In this document: positions 43,101 through 50,749 of the stretch, piece by piece
Layout: the number at the start of each line of letters is the position of its first letter
How positions within the stretch are numbered: the stretch's first letter is position 1
NCBI RefSeq assembly: GCF_900107965.1
Contig: NZ_FNVU01000010.1
Location: 1 to 64,000, forward strand
Reading direction: 5' to 3'
DNA: 64,000 nt
Source: Actinacidiphila yanglinensis
GTDB lineage: Bacteria; Actinomycetota; Actinomycetes; Streptomycetales; Streptomycetaceae
Program-made: the position numbers and the translations under genes
Notes under the pieces: generated by a model
Told to the model about the DNA's origin: nothing
Databases searched by the model: none
The model's input: only the letters and a program-made list of their open reading frames with translations

Positions 43101-43270
43101 ACGAAGCGCCAGCCGTCGGCGAGGTCGACGGTGCGGGGCAGGCCCGACGCGGACGTCTCCGGGTGGGCCGGGTCCGGCTGGGCGCTCGCGGTTCCGGCGA
43201 GGCCGGGCAGGGCGGGGACCGCGGCTCCGGCCGCTCCGGCGATCAGCAACGACCTGCGGTTGACCGGCAT
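40112..43270 (-). CDS. secreted GH2 glycoside hydrolase (beta-galactosidase type)
   Basis: A 1052-residue secreted enzyme with a short Tat-like signal (NRRSLLIAGAAGAAVPALPG). Domains in order are the GH2 sugar-binding jelly roll (LPRTVDLADGWRFVLVNPAG), an Ig-like domain, the TIM barrel with acid/base Glu461 in MMWSIGNEIPD, a DUF4982-like Ig domain and a C-terminal carbohydrate-binding F5/8-like domain (AMLDGNPATGWSNAFNKS). The nucleophile should lie near LFLFESESSSE. The ATG at 43270 follows GAAGGG; an upstream in-frame GTG at 43297 is less likely. It is divergent from the GtaA-like gene across a 638-bp region with two matched operators. Beta-galactosidase is the commonest activity, but GH2 specificity varies. 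Confidence 0.85.
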   Translation of the reverse strand: MPVNRRSLLIAGAAGAAVPALPGLAGTASAQPDPAHPETSASGLPRTVDLADGWRFVLVNPAGITDPTGAYADAADPGFDDSRWREVRVPHDWSIEQTPTTANGTAGGSGYLPGGLGWYRRSFTLPAAARGRRISVEFDGVYMDSYVYCNGTQVGNHPYGYTGFAYDLTDLLHTDGRTPNVIAVQVRNQLPSSRWYSGSGIYRHARLVVTDPVHVARHGTYVTTPDLADTLHPAKGAGYATVRARIGVVNETAGTVAATVVTTVRDRAGHQVARGSAPLALAVATGEQPVTVELRVERPDLWSPATPDNRYSLQTEVQVGGRTVDTVSTVFGVRHLTLDPDHGLSVNGEPTKIKGVDLHHDQGALGSAIHYDAVLRQMTTMKSMGVNAFRTSHNPPSPEMIQVCEELGIVMMVEAFDCWHTGKNTYDYGRFFDANSAADIAEMVGAARNSPAVMMWSIGNEIPDSTSTAGLAMADGLISAIRALDDSRPIVIGSDKYRGLPAVGSAADLMLAKLDGLGLNYNTATSVDALHARYPHLFLFESESSSETSSRGTYQEPQHLNTGENYTPGRRATSSYDNNLASWTMSGEYGLKKDRDREFFVGEFLWSGTDYIGEPTPYGVFPVKSSFFGAVDTAGFPKDMYHLFRSQWTTEPMVHLVPMDWTDHAPGETVQVWAYSNVDTVELFLAGRSLGVRRFDTKKTLDGRTYLETTEPTGDDKTVTTGAYPGSYTSPNGSAGKLHLTWDVPFAAGELKAVARRNGKVVATDVLRTAGEPHAVRLTPDRGSAVADGDSLVFVTAEVIDSRGVVVPGADHLLTFAVTGGSLAGLDNGQQESAERYQATTRTAFHGKALAIVRTGSTAGHLDVTASAPGLHSATASVRTTRAPGAAATTPPLRFAPDPGPGAPQYPLADASYSGSSTSLPAAMLDGNPATGWSNAFNKSATALLPAFNGARPADWVSVTWADARAVDTVSVSFTVDATHSLPATVTVSYWDGDRWSPVPDPAVTWASASGAPTVIAFTAVHTARLRLDLTSATPGTASGAQRISELTATAG

Positions 43271-43477
43271 GGCGTGACCCTTCTCGTTGATATGCACCCG
43301 ACGGCCCGTGAAGAGTCGTCATAACTGACCAGCTTTGAACAGAACCAACCACGCGCTCACGGATTCTTGCACCGCCGCACTGCAAGGGGTCAAGGGTCGC
43401 GTCAGGGCTTTCCCGCACGGTTTCCGCAGGCCGTCCGCCTGGTGAGCCGCCCGGTCGGGTCCCGGCCGGGACGTCTT

Positions 43478-43489
43478 TACAACGATGGA
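43478..43489. promoter_or_regulatory. operator TACAACGATGGA
   Basis: It differs at one position from the inverse of the 43780 site. It has the central CG of LacI operators. It lies on the GH2 side of the divergent region. Confidence 0.55.
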
Positions 43490-43649
43490 GAGATGACGTC
43501 GTCCTGCTGGGGCGATCCGCACTCCATGGCGTCGCTCCGGGTCTCGTCGCGAGCTGCGTGCGGGCCCGCGGTCGAGGGGCGCGGGCGCCGCCGGAGGCCG
43601 CGGTCCGGATTCCCGCGCACCACCTGAGTCGACCTCAAACCTGCTGATC

Positions 43650-43669
43650 GGTAAGGGTTTTCCTTTACC
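43650..43669. promoter_or_regulatory. inverted repeat GGTAA...TTACC
   Basis: GGTAAGGG and CCTTTACC are inverted with one mismatch around a TTTT centre. The AT-rich centre suggests a regulator site or promoter element; the function is unknown. Confidence 0.35.
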
Positions 43670-43779
43670 CGGAGTAGCCGTTCCGGAGCGTCCGCGCGTG
43701 GTGCCGGGCGGCGCGAATCCGTCCGGTACGAGGGATGGACATGGCATCGGGCCTGTGCTGTCATCGACCTGCTTCGCTT

Positions 43780-43791
43780 TACATCGTTGTA
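43780..43791. promoter_or_regulatory. operator TACATCGTTGTA
   Basis: Arms TACA/TGTA are perfect around a central TCGT. It lies about 120 bp before the GtaA-like start and matches the 43478 site inversely in 11 of 12 bases. Confidence 0.55.
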
Positions 43792-43908
43792 GGAAACTCT
43801 TCCGACGGACCCGCCGCCGCCGGGCTCCGGCCCGCTCCGCCCCTGCTCCGAGCCGGACCGCGCGCCCCTGCCATCCGCTCCCGAGGGAGCGGTCCCTGGA
43901 GGAAACCG

Positions 43909-46149
43909 ATGACACAGAGAACCGACGACACCGGGTTGCCGGGCGCCCCGGACGGACCGGAACCGGGCGGGCTGTCCCGGCGCGGCCTGATGCGGTGGAC
44001 CGGTGCGGCCGGTGCGCTCGGCGTCGCGGGCGCCGGGCTGCTGCCCGGGCTCGCGGGCACCGCGCAGGCCGCCGGCGCGGACACGGCGGACGCCTCCGCC
44101 GCGAGCACCTCCGCCAAGGGCGGCGCCGCACCCGCCGCCGGAGACACCGTCTTCGACCCGATCCGGCCGCCGTCGGTGCCGCTGGCGGTGCGCTCGCCGT
44201 ACCTGAGCGCGTGGCTGCCGGCGAGCACCACCGCGGGGACCTGGCCGACGTTCTGGACCGGCCACACCGTGGCGATGACCGGGATCGCGCAGATCGACGG
44301 CGTGCCCTTCCTCTTCCTCGGCGCGCCCAACATCGACGGCCAGGTGCTGCGCGGCATGGCGCAGCGCTCGCTGACCACCACCGCGACCCGCTCGGCGTTC
44401 CGTTTCGAGGCGGCCGGCGTGGAGTTGGCGCTGACCTTCCTGTCCCCGGTCGAACCGGGCGACCTGCGCCGGCAGTCGATGCCGCTGTCGTACCTGACCG
44501 CCGAGGTCAGCAGTCTCGACGGCGCCGCGCACGACGTGAAGCTGTACTTCGACATCTCCGGCGAGTGGGCGCACGGCGACACCGGCACCAAGATCCGCTG
44601 GGCGCAGGAGCAGGTGCCCGGCGCCGGCAGTGCCACGGTCACCTCGCTGTCCTTCACCCCGGACACCCCCAAGGAGCTCGCCGAGAACGGGGACATGGCG
44701 AGCTGGGGCACCGTGGTGTGGAGCGCCACCGGCCGCACCGGGCTGACCTGGCAGATCGGCGCCGACACCGCGGTGCGGCCCGCCGCCCTGACCGACGGCA
44801 GGCTCGGCGACAGCTCCGACACCCGCCAGCCGCGGGCCATCAACGACGACTGGCCGGTCTTCGCCTTCCACTTCGACCTCGGCAGCGTCCGCCGCACCGC
44901 GCAGCGGGCGGTGCTGTCCCTCGGCCACGTGCGCGAGCCCGCGGTCAGCTACCTCGGCACTCCGCTGCCTCCGCTGTGGAGGTCCTACTGGCCGGCCTGG
45001 CAGCAGATGGCGGCCTTCTTCCACGCCGACGCGGACGCGGCCGCCACCCGGACCGCCGCCCTCGACCGCAAGGTGCGCACCGAGGCGACCGCGGCCGGCG
45101 GTCCGAAGTACGCGGCGCTGTGCGCGCTGGCGCTGCGGCAGGCGTTCGGCGGCACGGAACTGGTCAGCAGGGACGGCGAGCCCTGGGCGTTCCTGAAGGA
45201 GATCTCCTCCGACGGCAACGTCTCCACGGTGGACGTCACCTACCCGGCGACGCCGGTCTTCGCCTGGGCCGACCCGGCCTACCTCGGGCTGCTGCTGGCG
45301 CCGCTGCTGGAGTACGCCGAACACGGCGGCTGGCCCAAGCAGTTCGCCCCGCACGACCTCGGCTCCTCCTACCCCAACGCCGCCGGCCACAACGACGGCA
45401 ACGAGGAGGACATGCCCGTCGAGGAGTCCGCGAACATGCTGCTGATGACCGCGGCCTACCTGCGCGGGGTGGACGCGGCGACCCGCAAGGCGTTCGCCAC
45501 CGCGCACTACGCGATCCTCAAGCAGTGGTCGGACTACCTGGTCGACAACGCCCTCGACCCGGGCTTCCAGAACCAGACCGACGACTTCACCGGCTTCATC
45601 GGGCACAGCGCCAACCTCGCCCTGAAGGGCATCCTCGCGCTGGGTGCGATGAGCCAGGTCGCGGCGGCGGCGGGCAACGCCGCCGACCGCACCCGCTACC
45701 TGGGCGTCGCCAAGGACTACATCGGGCAGTGGGTCGGCAAGGCGCAGGACACCACACCGGACCACCTCAAGCTCGCCTACGACCAGCCGGGCACCTGGAG
45801 CCTGAAGTACAACGGCTACCCGGACGCGCTGCTCGGACTCGGCCTGGTGCCGGACTCCGTCGCCGCCGAGGAGGCGGCCTGGTACCTCACCCAGGTCAAT
45901 CCGTTCGGCATCCCGCTGGACGTGCGGCACGCCTACACCAAGGGAGACTGGGAGATGTGGACCGCGGCGTGGCTGCGTGACCATCCGGTCAGCGGCTATC
46001 TGATCGACTCGCTCTACGAGTTCGTGCACACCACCCCGTCCCGGGTGCCGTTCAGCGACTGGTACGACACCGTGAACGACCACCAGAACGGCTTCCAGGC
46101 GCGCCCGGTGGTCGGCGGCGTCTTCGCGCTCCTGAGCCTGGGACGGTGA
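43909..46149 (+). CDS. Tat-secreted GtaA-like protein (DUF5127/DUF4965/DUF1793 glutaminase type)
   Basis: A 746-residue secreted protein. The twin-arginine signal is SRRGLMRWTGAAGALGVAGA. The mature part begins with FDPIRPPSVPLAVRSPYLSA, an N-terminal beta-sandwich (DUF5127-like) with SYLTAEVSSLDGAAHDV, then an (alpha/alpha)6 barrel with ALRQAFGGTELV, DLGSSYPNAAGHNDGNEEDM and PSRVPFSDWYDTV. These resemble fungal glutaminase GtaA and its bacterial homologues. Many bacterial members sit in polysaccharide loci, and a glycosidase role is as likely as glutaminase. GGAGGA precedes the ATG at 43909. Its stop overlaps the GTG of the GH31 gene (GTGA), so both should be made together. Confidence 0.82.
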   Translation: MTQRTDDTGLPGAPDGPEPGGLSRRGLMRWTGAAGALGVAGAGLLPGLAGTAQAAGADTADASAASTSAKGGAAPAAGDTVFDPIRPPSVPLAVRSPYLSAWLPASTTAGTWPTFWTGHTVAMTGIAQIDGVPFLFLGAPNIDGQVLRGMAQRSLTTTATRSAFRFEAAGVELALTFLSPVEPGDLRRQSMPLSYLTAEVSSLDGAAHDVKLYFDISGEWAHGDTGTKIRWAQEQVPGAGSATVTSLSFTPDTPKELAENGDMASWGTVVWSATGRTGLTWQIGADTAVRPAALTDGRLGDSSDTRQPRAINDDWPVFAFHFDLGSVRRTAQRAVLSLGHVREPAVSYLGTPLPPLWRSYWPAWQQMAAFFHADADAAATRTAALDRKVRTEATAAGGPKYAALCALALRQAFGGTELVSRDGEPWAFLKEISSDGNVSTVDVTYPATPVFAWADPAYLGLLLAPLLEYAEHGGWPKQFAPHDLGSSYPNAAGHNDGNEEDMPVEESANMLLMTAAYLRGVDAATRKAFATAHYAILKQWSDYLVDNALDPGFQNQTDDFTGFIGHSANLALKGILALGAMSQVAAAAGNAADRTRYLGVAKDYIGQWVGKAQDTTPDHLKLAYDQPGTWSLKYNGYPDALLGLGLVPDSVAAEEAAWYLTQVNPFGIPLDVRHAYTKGDWEMWTAAWLRDHPVSGYLIDSLYEFVHTTPSRVPFSDWYDTVNDHQNGFQARPVVGGVFALLSLGR

Positions 46150-49100
46150 GCACCATGACCAGGCGCGCGAGGACGCGCACGATACGGCGGCGGGTGGCCG
46201 TCGTCGCGGCGGTGGCCGCCGCCGCGACCGTGCTCACCGGCACCGGGCAGTCCGCCCTGGCACGTGGTGGTGCGGCCCACCCGCACATCCCGACCGTGAC
46301 CGAGGGCAACGCCCGCTTCGAGGTGCTGTCGCCGACGCTGATCCGCACCGAGTACGCCGGCGACGGCACGTTCACCGACAGCGCCACCTTCAACGCCATC
46401 GGCCGGGACTCCTTCACCTCCACGCCCTACACCTCCAGCACGTCCGGCGGCTGGCTCACCCTCAAGACGAGCAAGGTGACCCTGCGGTACAAGCTGGACT
46501 CGGGGGCGTTCACCGCGCAGAACCTGTCGGTGAACCTCACCGCCGGGTCCGACCCGGTGACCGCCACCCCCTGGAACGGGCTGACCTGCGACGTCGGCGC
46601 GCTGTGCGAGGCGGAGGACCTCTCCGCCGCCGGCGTCAGCGCGGCCTCGGACCACACCGGGGCCACCGGCACCGGCTTCCTGGCCGGCTTCACCTCCGCC
46701 GGCGACGCGGTGACCGCCGACGTGAACGCCTCCTCGGCCGGGAGCTACGAGTTCGACGCCCGCTACGCCAACGCGCTCGGCGGCGACAACCAGAACACCA
46801 CCCGCACCCTGTCGCTGTCCGTGGACGGCGGCACCGCCCGCACGGTGAGCCTGCCGGTGACCGCGGACTGGAACACCTGGAGTGTCGCGCGGGTGCCGCT
46901 GGACCTGACCGCGGGCCACCACACCGTGACGCTGGAGCACGCCGCCGCGGACTCCGGCAACGTCAACGTCGACAGCATCGCGGTGGTCACGCCCGGCGCC
47001 TCCTACCCGGGGGTCTCCGCCACCGCGATCACCGACTGTGCCTTCGGGGCGAGTTGCGAGTCGGAGGCGGGCCGCGCCTCGGGCTCGGCGAAGGTCGCCA
47101 CCGACCACCAGGGCTACTCCGGGGCCGGGTTCGTGGCCGAGCTCAACCAGGGCGCCGGACTGGCGCACCGGGTCGTCGGGGTGCCCGCCGACGGCACCTA
47201 CCTGCTGCGGCTGCGCTACGCCAACGGCGTCGGCGGCGACGGGCTGCACCAGACCCGCAGCATGACGGTCACCGCGGGCGGCGCCACCACGACGCTCAAC
47301 CTGCCGGCCACCACCGACTGGGACACCTGGGGCACCGCGTCGGTCCCGGTCAAGCTGACCGCGGGCACCGACGACATCAGCCTGGGCTGCCCGGACGCGA
47401 CGAGCTGCCACGTCAACGCCGACACCGTGTCCGTCACGGCGAGCAGCGCGTCCGCGCCCCCGCCGCACCTGGCGCTGGGCGGCTACCGCCGCGGCCTGGA
47501 CGGGGTCAACGGCGACAACGGCGACCCGGCCACCACGCCCGGCCTGCTCTACCGGGACGGCTGGTACCTGCTGAACGACACTTCCTCGGCGCTGTACTCC
47601 ACCGCGACCGGCACGGCCACCGCCCGGCCCGGCCACGGCGGTGCCGCCTACCAGGACGGCTACCTGTTCGGCTACGGCCACGACTACCAGCAGGGCCTGT
47701 CCGACCTGGCCACCCTCACCGGCCCCTCCGAGCTGCTGCCGGAATGGGCCTACGGCGTCTGGTACTCGGAGTACATGGACCGCAGTGCGGCCGACTACGA
47801 GAACACGATCCTGCCGGACTTCCGCTCCGAGGGCGTGCCGCTCGACGCGCTGGTCACCGACACCGACTTCAAGTCGCCCGCCACCTGGGACGGCTGGGAG
47901 ATGGATCCGGCCAAGTTCCCCGACCCCAAGGCGTTCTTCGACTGGGCGGCGGGCCAGGGCCTGCACAACACCCTGAACATCCACCCGAGCATCGTCTCCA
48001 ACGACCCGCAGTTCGCGCAGGCCGAGGCCACCGCGAAGAACAAGCTCACCAAGAGCGGCTGCAGCGGAAGCGTGTGCACCTACACCTTCGACTTCGGCGA
48101 CCCGGACCAGCTCAAGGCGTACATGGGCCTGCACCAGACGATGGAGCAGCAGGGCGCCGACTTCTGGTGGCTGGACTGGTGCTGCGACAACTCCGACTCG
48201 ACGCTGGCCGGTGTCACCCCCGACGCCTGGATCAACCAGCAGTACGCCACCGACGCGAACAAGACGGTCGGGCGCGGCTTCGTGCTCTCCCGCGCCTACG
48301 GCTCGCTCCAGTCCGGCGGCTACAGCAGCCCGACCGGGGTGCCCACCGGCCCGTGGGCGGACAAGCGCAGCACCGTCCACTTCACCGGGGACACCTCCTC
48401 CACCTGGGGCACCCTGAAGTTCGAGGTCGGCTACACCCCGGGTGAGTCCGCGTCCACCGGGCTGTCGGCGGTCAGCCACGACATCGGCGGGTTCAACGAC
48501 GCGACCGGGCTGACCGGTTCGGAGACGTACAACGACGGCGGGACGCAGAAGTCCACCACCAAGCTCCCCGACGACCTGTACGCGCGCTGGGTGCAGCTCG
48601 GCACCTTCCAGCCGGTGGACCGGCTGCACGGCAACCACAGCGACCGGCTGCCCTGGCAGTACGGCACGGCCGCCCGCACCTCGGCCGACAAGTTCCTCAA
48701 CCTCCGCGAGGACCTGCTGCCGTACACCTACACGCTCTCCCAGCAGGCGAACACCACCGGCGTCCCGGTGGTCCGGCCGATGTACCTGCAGTACCCGGAG
48801 GAGAACAGCGCCTACACCACCGCGGACAGCGAGTACATGTACGGTCCCGACGTGCTGGTGGCGCCCGTCACCACGCCCGGCACCACCGCCACCACCTCGG
48901 TGTGGCTGCCGCCGGGCACCACCTGGACGGACTACTTCACCGGCCAGACCTACCCCGGCGGCACCACCCAGACCATCACCACCGGGCTGGACAGCATGCC
49001 GGTGTTCGTGAAGGCCGGCGCGATCGTGCCGACCCGCACCGACCACGTCACCAACGACGTGCAGAACCCGCTGACGAAGGTGACGCTCACCGTCGCCGGC

Positions 49101-49427
49101 GGCGCCTCGGGCTCCTTCTCGCTCTACGAGGACGACGGCACGTCGGCGCCGTCCGCGACCCACTCCTCGACGACCGCGATCCACTACACCGAGAAGAAGG
49201 GACAGCACACCCTGACGATCGGACCGGCGTCCGGGTCCTTCCACGGCCAGGTCGCCAGCCGCCAGTGGACCGTCACCGTCCGCGGGGTCTCCGAGCCCAC
49301 CGCGGTGGCCGCCACCGGCACCCGGCTGCCCAGGTCGGCCTGGAAGTGGAGTGCGGCCGACCACAGCCTGACCGTCACCCTCCCGGCCCGCAGCGTCCAC
49401 GCCCCCACCACCGTCACCTTCCACTGA
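46146..49427 (+). CDS. secreted GH31 alpha-glycosidase with inserted CBMs
   Basis: A 1093-residue secreted enzyme. A signal peptide follows RTRTIRRRVAVVAAVAAAAT. The GH31 N-terminal domain starts near residue 50, is interrupted by two CBM6/35-like modules (about 151-285, CEAEDLSAAGV, and 298-438, CESEAGRASG), and resumes with LALGGYRRGLDG. The barrel has nucleophile Asp677 in FWWLDWCCDNS and the acid/base candidate Asp749 in HFTGDTSSTW, followed by the usual C-terminal domains (YGPDVLVAPVT, PVFVKAGAIVP, SLYEDDG). The GTG at 46146 overlaps the upstream stop; an ATG at 46155 is the alternative. It probably releases alpha-glucosyl or alpha-xylosyl/galactosyl units; exact specificity is not readable. 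Confidence 0.88.
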   Translation: MSTMTRRARTRTIRRRVAVVAAVAAAATVLTGTGQSALARGGAAHPHIPTVTEGNARFEVLSPTLIRTEYAGDGTFTDSATFNAIGRDSFTSTPYTSSTSGGWLTLKTSKVTLRYKLDSGAFTAQNLSVNLTAGSDPVTATPWNGLTCDVGALCEAEDLSAAGVSAASDHTGATGTGFLAGFTSAGDAVTADVNASSAGSYEFDARYANALGGDNQNTTRTLSLSVDGGTARTVSLPVTADWNTWSVARVPLDLTAGHHTVTLEHAAADSGNVNVDSIAVVTPGASYPGVSATAITDCAFGASCESEAGRASGSAKVATDHQGYSGAGFVAELNQGAGLAHRVVGVPADGTYLLRLRYANGVGGDGLHQTRSMTVTAGGATTTLNLPATTDWDTWGTASVPVKLTAGTDDISLGCPDATSCHVNADTVSVTASSASAPPPHLALGGYRRGLDGVNGDNGDPATTPGLLYRDGWYLLNDTSSALYSTATGTATARPGHGGAAYQDGYLFGYGHDYQQGLSDLATLTGPSELLPEWAYGVWYSEYMDRSAADYENTILPDFRSEGVPLDALVTDTDFKSPATWDGWEMDPAKFPDPKAFFDWAAGQGLHNTLNIHPSIVSNDPQFAQAEATAKNKLTKSGCSGSVCTYTFDFGDPDQLKAYMGLHQTMEQQGADFWWLDWCCDNSDSTLAGVTPDAWINQQYATDANKTVGRGFVLSRAYGSLQSGGYSSPTGVPTGPWADKRSTVHFTGDTSSTWGTLKFEVGYTPGESASTGLSAVSHDIGGFNDATGLTGSETYNDGGTQKSTTKLPDDLYARWVQLGTFQPVDRLHGNHSDRLPWQYGTAARTSADKFLNLREDLLPYTYTLSQQANTTGVPVVRPMYLQYPEENSAYTTADSEYMYGPDVLVAPVTTPGTTATTSVWLPPGTTWTDYFTGQTYPGGTTQTITTGLDSMPVFVKAGAIVPTRTDHVTNDVQNPLTKVTLTVAGGASGSFSLYEDDGTSAPSATHSSTTAIHYTEKKGQHTLTIGPASGSFHGQVASRQWTVTVRGVSEPTAVAATGTRLPRSAWKWSAADHSLTVTLPARSVHAPTTVTFH

Positions 49428-49435
49428 ACGACCGC

Positions 49436-49471
49436 GGGGGGCGGGCCCGGCAGCTGCCGGACCCGCCCCCC
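49436..49471. terminator. bidirectional terminator between GH31 and rhaI
   Basis: The 36-bp palindrome pairs 17 of 18 positions around CAG/CTG. It sits between two convergent genes, 8 nt after one stop and 24 nt after the other. Confidence 0.85.
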
Positions 49472-49495
49472 GGGCGTCGGTGGAGGTGCGGTCGG

Positions 49496-50662
49496 TCAGG
49501 CGCCCCAGCCGGCCTGGTTGCCGCCCACCCGGCCGGCCACGATCTCGTCGGCGTAGCCGGACCGCGCGTACGCCGCCATCGGGTCGGGGTCCAGACCCAT
49601 CTCCTCGCGCAGTTCGGCGAGAAGGGGGCGCACGTCGGTGTTGAAGGCGTCCATCAGCACGCCGTTCGCGCCCAGGACGTCACCGGCGGCCTGCGCGGCG
49701 GCGAGCGCCTCGGTGTCGACCAGCAGCGCCTTGGCGGTGGCCTCCTGGACGTTCATCACCGACCGGATCTGCCCGGGGATCTTGGGCTCGATGTTGTGGC
49801 ACTGGTCGAGCATGAACGCGATCCCGGAGTCCTGGTCCAGCCCGCCGGCCTGCTTGACCTCGAAGAGGATCCGGAAGAGCTGGAAGGGGTCGGCGGCGCC
49901 GACGATGAGGTCGTCGTCGGCGTAGAAGCGGGAGTTGAAGTCGAACGCGCCGAGCTTCCCCTCGCGCAGCAGGAACGCCACGATGAACTCGATGTTCGTG
50001 CCCGGCGCGTGGTGGCCGGTGTCGACGCAGACCTTCGCCCGCTCGCCCAGCCGCAGGCAGTGCGCGTAGGAGGTACCCCAGTCCGGCACGTCGGTGGTGT
50101 AGAAGGCGGGCTCGAAGAGCTTGTACTCCAGGATCAGCCGCTGGTCGGCCGACAGCCGCTCGTACACCGCGGCCAGCGCCTCCGCCAGCCGGTCCTGCCG
50201 GGCCCGGATGTCGTCCTGGCCCGGGTAGTTGGTGCCGTCGGAGAACCACAGCTTCAGGTCGCGCGAGCCGGTCCTGTCCATCACGTCGACGCAGGCGAAC
50301 AGGTGGTCCAGCGCCTTGCGCCGGATGGCGGGGTCGGGGTTGGTGACGCTGCCGAGCTTGTAGTCGTCGTCCTGGAACACGTTCGCGTTGATCGTCCCCA
50401 GCGCGATGCCCGCGTCGGACGCGGCTCGGGCCAGCACCGTGTAGTCCTCGACCTCGTCCCACGGGATGTGCAGGGCGACGGTCGGCGCGACACCGGTGTG
50501 GGCGTGCACCCGCGCGGCGTCGGCGATCTTCTCGAACGGGTCGCGGGGCACGCCCTGCTGGGCGAACACCTTGAACCGGGTGCCGGAGTTGCCGAACGCC
50601 CACGACGGCAACTCGATCCGCTGCGTGCGGAGGACGTTCTTGGCTGCCTCACGACCGGCCAT
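49496..50662 (-). CDS. rhaI: L-rhamnose isomerase
   Basis: A 388-residue cytoplasmic isomerase that converts L-rhamnose to L-rhamnulose, of the RhaI type found in actinomycetes and rhizobia. Family segments include ELPSWAFGNSGTRFKVFAQQ, ALHIPWDEVEDY, LEYKLFEPAFY, VCVDTGHHAPGTN, GAFDFNSRFYADDDL and MLDQCHNIEPKIP; the Glu, Asp and His in the last four are the metal ligands of the xylose-isomerase-like barrel. The start is the ATG at 50662 with AGCAGG upstream. It is the last gene of the operon, 87 bp after the FucI/AraA-like gene, and ends at the shared terminator. Confidence 0.92.
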   Translation of the reverse strand: MAGREAAKNVLRTQRIELPSWAFGNSGTRFKVFAQQGVPRDPFEKIADAARVHAHTGVAPTVALHIPWDEVEDYTVLARAASDAGIALGTINANVFQDDDYKLGSVTNPDPAIRRKALDHLFACVDVMDRTGSRDLKLWFSDGTNYPGQDDIRARQDRLAEALAAVYERLSADQRLILEYKLFEPAFYTTDVPDWGTSYAHCLRLGERAKVCVDTGHHAPGTNIEFIVAFLLREGKLGAFDFNSRFYADDDLIVGAADPFQLFRILFEVKQAGGLDQDSGIAFMLDQCHNIEPKIPGQIRSVMNVQEATAKALLVDTEALAAAQAAGDVLGANGVLMDAFNTDVRPLLAELREEMGLDPDPMAAYARSGYADEIVAGRVGGNQAGWGA

Positions 50663-50749
50663 GGGCGGACCTGCTTTCCAGTGCTGACGGTTCCGGCGCG
50701 TGCTGCGCCGGGTGGGGGGAAGGTGCGGGCGCGGTGGGGCGGTCCGGTC

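Larger units (their letters stand above)
43271..43908. other. divergent regulatory region between GH2 and GtaA-like genes
   Basis: The 638-bp region has no convincing gene. It holds two copies of one operator word (43478, 43780) and an inverted repeat at 43650. An in-frame extension of the GtaA-like gene to 43735 exists but lacks a ribosome site and would cover an operator. Confidence 0.55.

Noticed and set aside
43735..43908. N-terminal extension of the GtaA-like gene
   Set aside because: The extension has no ribosome site and covers an operator; the ATG at 43909 has a strong GGAGGA and starts a normal Tat signal.
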